This document shows positions 10,793 through 13,350 of a stretch of DNA of 13,350 nucleotides, in pieces. The DNA is taken from NCBI GenBank assembly GCA_004151065.3, contig NWUY0300103064.1, forward strand, positions 1 to 13,350, read 5' to 3'. Origin of the DNA: Larix sibirica (lineage: Eukaryota; Streptophyta; Pinopsida; Pinales; Pinaceae). Position 1 is the stretch's first letter. Each line of letters opens with the position of its first letter. The notes beneath the pieces are model-generated. The model was not told the DNA's origin. It made no database searches and saw only the letters and a program-made list of their open reading frames with translations. Made by a program: the position numbers and the translations under genes.

Positions 10793-10802
10793 CTGTCATC
10801 AT
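10793..10802 (-). other. Possible start codons at the end of an upstream leader exon
   Basis: The last bases before the donor at 10792 are ATGATGACAG, preceded directly by an in-frame TAG. Spliced to the acceptor at 9884, the reading is MMTGSRDHIF and continues in frame to the ATG at 9833, adding 23 residues to the protein. Spliced to the acceptor at 9892, the same ATGs instead open an 18-codon upstream ORF that ends before 9833. The 5' end of this exon is not defined by sequence alone. Confidence 0.35.
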
Positions 10803-11689
10803 CTAATCTCTGAGGAGTCAATGAAACCCTGATAATGTCCTCTATAGAGTGCTTGGGGTTGAGAGGGCCTAGTTAGGTGAAGCTAGGAGGAGCTCAAGAA
10901 AAATTTGTCGAAACTCTCCTAGGCTCACATCCAAGGCCCAAAAGAGAAATCTAGGGAAAGAAATTTGGCTACCTGATCTGCATTGTAGAGTAGCATCATG
11001 CAAGGAGCGGGTACAGCTTTGTGATCTTGTGGAGGTGAGATGTCCATCAACTGAGTGAGGGAATATCCATTGTCTCATAGATCTTAAATCATCTGCATGG
11101 CGCTTATCACCTCTAGTCACTGAGATATGCCAAAAGAAGAAGATGATGAGCCTAGTGGTGCAGGGACTGGAAAGGCTCTGCAATGTATCTTGTTTGTAAT
11201 TGCTCACCTCATGTATGTATAAAGCTAGACATTTCTAATCGGGATAGTGAAAGGAGGTGGCAAGAGAATAATATCATGCAGCAACAAGATTTGCAAGATG
11301 GGTTTCCTGCAGACTGAGATTTGCAACAAAAGGTGCCTGTAGACCTTGATTAGAGCTACAATTGATTCATGAATAAGTTGCATGATAGGGGAAACGAGTA
11401 CATACAATAAATGTGACCTGTTACCACTGGAAATGCAAAATCCAATTTGCATTTACATTAACATTCTCTCGGCAGGCATTGCACGAGATATATGTATGTT
11501 GACAGCTTGGATTTGTCTCTGTTCACATGATTGAAAGATGCTTACATCTTTTGAGGCGTGTTTGAATATTGAGGTCACACATTTGGAGGCAGTCCTGCAC
11601 ATGTGGAAGTGATTCACCAGTGGGGGCATCTTATACACATTTTAATGCATATTCTTACCTTGATTTGTAGTTTGATGCATTTCACATAT
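10803..11689. other. Upstream region of the ELM2-SANT gene, no gene recognised
   Basis: This stretch should hold the transcription start and promoter of the minus-strand gene. No clear minus-strand TATA box was found. Open stretches on the minus strand at 10869-11207 and 11225-11452 show no family motif and look like chance. Several donor-like sites occur, including CAG|GTAGCC near 10970, GAG|GTGAGC near 11205 and AAG|GTAAGA at 11659/11658. The first exon could therefore lie further right than assumed. Confidence 0.4.
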
Positions 11690-11697
11690 CCTGAGAT
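11690..11697. repeat. Left 8-bp target-site duplication (CCTGAGAT)
   Basis: CCTGAGAT directly precedes the left terminus TTAAGTTG and is repeated exactly at 12409-12416 after the right terminus CAACTTAG. Confidence 0.8.
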
Positions 11698-11767
11698 TTA
11701 AGTTGAAGGAAACGTGCCCCCCGCCCCCCGCGTCCCCACCACTTTTCTGTACAGAAACACAGGAACG

Positions 11768-11856
11768 CGTACCGTACGGCACGGAAATGCGTTCCCATCC
11801 GTACAAACACATTTCACGCAAGGGAAACATGTTTCTGGTATGGCCACGATCCGTAC
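11768..11856. repeat. Subterminal CGTAC repeats of the hAT element
   Basis: CGTAC occurs at 11768, 11773, 11800 and 11852, within 90 bp near the left end of the element. The motif differs from its own complement (GTACG) by only one base shift. Short repeated subterminal motifs are typical transposase-binding sites of hAT elements; that role is inferred here. Confidence 0.45.
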
Positions 11857-11884
11857 GATGCATTTCCATGCGGAAATGTGGCCA
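11841..11884. repeat. Nested inverted repeat in the hAT left end
   Basis: TGGCCAC (11841-11847) pairs with GTGGCCA (11878-11884). Inside it CATTTCC (11861-11867) pairs with GGAAATG (11872-11878). The inner and outer arms share one base, so they are probably alternative rather than stacked helices. Confidence 0.45.
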
Positions 11885-12020
11885 AAAAGCAATTAAAACA
11901 GACTTTTTTTACTTGAGTTTCTAATTATTATTTTTCGTGGTTAAGGAAAAAGGTGGAATTGGCCTTTCTTCTTCCACACTACATTCCACTGCTGAGCATG
12001 CTCCTTGTTCTATTTTTCAG

Positions 12021-12053
12021 GAGGATTATGAAGATGAGGATGATGACTATTAG
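12021..12053 (+). pseudogene. hAT transposase last-exon remnant
   Basis: After an acceptor-like tract, TTCTATTTTTCAG, the frame reads EDYEDEDDDY and stops with TAG. A short acidic C-terminus ending just before the 3' untranslated region fits the terminal exon of a plant hAT transposase. The rest of the protein, including the dimerisation domain, is deleted. Identification rests on position inside the element as much as on these ten residues. Confidence 0.5.
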
Positions 12054-12408
12054 TATTAGTCTTTACTCTTTAGTTACTAGTATTTACTAGCTTGAGCTCA
12101 TGTTTTATTTCTATGTTCATTGTTCACAGTTTGATACATGTTGATGTAGCATTGCACTGGTAGCCTTATACATAAAGGCTGATTTTGGATATATATTTAT
12201 TAGCCTCATTTATTAAGACTGTTTTGGGATATTACTACTTGCGTTATGTAATCATTTGAGTAAAATGCGATGTTACATGTATGATTTATGTCTCACATTC
12301 AATTTTTCAAATGTCCTTATATATATATATATTGTGTTTCCCCATTTCCAAAATTTTGGGGGGTCACATTTCCAACGCATCCCCGTTTCCCTGTTTCATG
12401 CAACTTAG

Positions 12409-12416
12409 CCTGAGAT
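12409..12416. repeat. Right 8-bp target-site duplication (CCTGAGAT)
   Basis: CCTGAGAT directly follows the right terminus CAACTTAG and matches 11690-11697 without mismatch, which marks the insertion as fairly young or well preserved. Confidence 0.8.
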
Positions 12417-13029
12417 ATATTTAGCATATTTAGAAGCACGATCTTGGGTAAACCTTGTATCTTACAAGGAATGATCATCAGATTTAAAGGCATGATGTGG
12501 TGTGTTGGCATTCTTTGCATAGCATGGAAGTGGGACATCATCCATAGGATGAGGACATGTGACTTGCTAAACCCCCCTCCAAGGTCAAATACACATTTCT
12601 TCATGATGTGTCCATCATCCAAGAGAAGTGATGGTGCATTGATAGCTTTGGAAGTTGATTGCTTAAAAGGCTTCCCCACATGGCATGTTGGCTCATAAAA
12701 ACATTATTAAAAGGATTGTTAGAGCCTTCTTTGTGTAGCAATTTCTGTAGAAGGATCTAGAAAGCAATTTTAAAGGGTTCTTTGTGATGCATAAGCGCAA
12801 ATTCAAGAGTGTTTTGCACAGAAACACCTAGAATGGCACATACCTTAAGAAAAAGCAATATTTTAATGGGGTGACTTGTTTGCAGCACTCTAGAAGGAAG
12901 TTTGTAAATATTATTTGTGATATACCAGCTCTAATTAAAAGAGGCATCCCATGAAGAGGTCTCTAGAATGGGACAAAGAATAAGAAAAATGTTTATTTTT
13001 ATTGGGGCATCTAGTATGAGAAGATGACA
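12417..13029. other. Spacer between two hAT 3' ends, no gene recognised
   Basis: No domain is recognisable on either strand. The longest open stretches (minus strand into 12679, plus strand 12444-12698) overlap each other antisense, and the minus one runs into the transposon terminus. The spacer appears to be pre-existing unique or older repetitive DNA. Confidence 0.4.
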
Positions 13030-13142
13030 CTCGGACACTAAGTTGCATGATACAGGGAAACATGTACAAGTTTCCAAAATGGAAACGTGCTAGAAACGTG
13101 ACTCCTCAAAATTTTGGAAACAGGGAAATGCGATATATATAT

Positions 13143-13177
13143 ATATAATGTGCTATTTTATAAATAGCACATTATAT
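13143..13177. repeat. Perfect 16-bp hairpin in the second hAT 3' end
   Basis: ATATAATGTGCTATTT pairs perfectly with AAATAGCACATTATAT around a 3-nt loop (TAT). It lies between the TA microsatellite and the transposase tail, that is in the 3' untranslated region of the element. The first element has no equivalent at the same place. Confidence 0.7.
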
Positions 13178-13221
13178 TGAAACTTTAAAAGAAAGCATTA
13201 TGAATAAATAGGCAAGAACAG

Positions 13222-13350
13222 TTAAATGACAAGCAAGGTTCCCCCATCGTACATATTGGGATCCTCATCATTAGTTTCACCCTCTGCCTCCTCATCTAGC
13301 ATTTACCTCTACCTCGATCCTCCAGGGACATCAGTCAACACCATCCAATT
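13222..13350 (-). pseudogene. hAT transposase C-terminal remnant with in-frame stops
   Basis: On the minus strand the stretch reads DVPGGSR, two in-frame stops (TAG, TAA), then LDEEAEGETNDEDPNMYDGG and a final TAA at 13224-13222. The acidic tail just before the 3' end of the element parallels the acidic tail of the first copy. The internal stops show that this copy is dead, unless a small frameshift lies between DVPGGS and LDEE. The upstream part is outside the window. Confidence 0.45.

Larger units (their letters stand above)
11698..12408 (+). mobile_element. Non-autonomous hAT-type DNA transposon, 711-bp deletion derivative
   Basis: The element is bounded by identical 8-bp direct repeats, the target-site size typical of hAT elements. 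Its ends are imperfect terminal inverted repeats. The left end reads TTAAGTTGAAGGAAAC and the right end, on the other strand, CTAAGTTGCATGAAAC, with 12 of 16 bases matching. The left 190 bp is unusually CpG-rich with repeated CGTAC motifs. The interior keeps only an intron tail, the last transposase exon, a 3' untranslated region and a TA microsatellite at 12319-12333. The bulk of the transposase is missing, so the copy is a dead internal-deletion derivative oriented left to right. The family is inferred from the duplication size, terminal structure and acidic tail, since no catalytic domain survives. Confidence 0.75.
13038..13350 (-). mobile_element. Second hAT-type element, 3' end only, continuing out of the window
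   Basis: The terminus CTAAGTTGCATGATACAGGG at 13038 matches the reverse complement of the 12408 end of the first element at 19 of 20 bases. The homology continues with GTGACTCCTCAAAATTTTGG and a TA microsatellite near 13132-13146, mirroring the first element. An insertion-deletion of about 20 bp separates the two copies. This element is oriented right to left, so its 3' end faces the first one. If it follows the same rule, its left target duplication is CTCGGACA (13030-13037), and the partner copy lies to the right of the window. Confidence 0.7.

Noticed and set aside
11642-11924. Several overlapping ORFs of 60-75 codons on both strands
   Set aside because: They come from the CpG-rich, stop-poor left end of the hAT element; their presence in several frames at once argues against coding.
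12319-12333. A TA repeat considered as a microsatellite of interest or a TATA element
   Set aside because: A matching TA tract sits at the same place in the second hAT element, so it is part of the transposon end.
12317-12679. A 120-codon minus-strand ORF
   Set aside because: It runs into the right terminus of the hAT element, so its C-terminal third is transposon sequence, and the rest matches no family I recognise.

Overview
This is a 13.35-kb AT-rich nuclear window from a seed plant. I infer a large-genome gymnosperm, probably a conifer. The reasons are one intact plant-type gene with GT-AG introns, several kilobases of non-coding and decayed sequence around it, and hAT-family transposon debris. 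Nothing prokaryotic, viral or organellar was seen. The species assignment is inference, not something read from a marker.

The centre (about 5.9-10.8 kb, minus strand) holds the one convincing gene, encoding an ELM2-SANT chromatin protein of the plant family that includes Arabidopsis At1g09040, At1g09050, At1g55050 and At2g47820. The main coding exons are 9833(or further upstream)-8763 and 8297-5913, joined by a 465-bp phase-0 intron. They give about 1151 residues with no internal stop. The long open stretch around the first exon opens with TTG, not ATG. The real start is therefore either the in-frame ATG at 9833 or, through a leader intron of about 0.9 kb, an ATG at 10802. Two acceptor sites 8 nt apart decide between these.

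The left part (1-5.9 kb) has no intact gene. From about 0.5 to 1.9 kb there is a decayed, acidic, Ser/Asp-rich coding remnant on the plus strand, with several in-frame stops and probable frameshifts. At 3.2 kb a short stretch reads like subdomain IX of a receptor-like kinase. The rest is non-coding sequence, and its right end should include the 3' untranslated region of the ELM2-SANT gene.

The right part (11.7-13.35 kb) is transposon territory. A 711-bp hAT-type deletion derivative (11698-12408) sits between perfect 8-bp target-site duplications and still carries an intron acceptor and an acidic transposase C-terminus. A related element enters at 13038 in the opposite orientation and runs out of the window. 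It has a matching 3' terminus, a damaged acidic tail and a 16-bp perfect hairpin. The two 3' ends face each other across about 630 bp of unrecognised sequence.

No CRISPR array, tRNA, rRNA, operon or defence-like system was seen. The best items for follow-up are the tandem acceptor at the start of the ELM2-SANT gene, the lineage-specific repeats in its C-terminal half, and the hAT pair.
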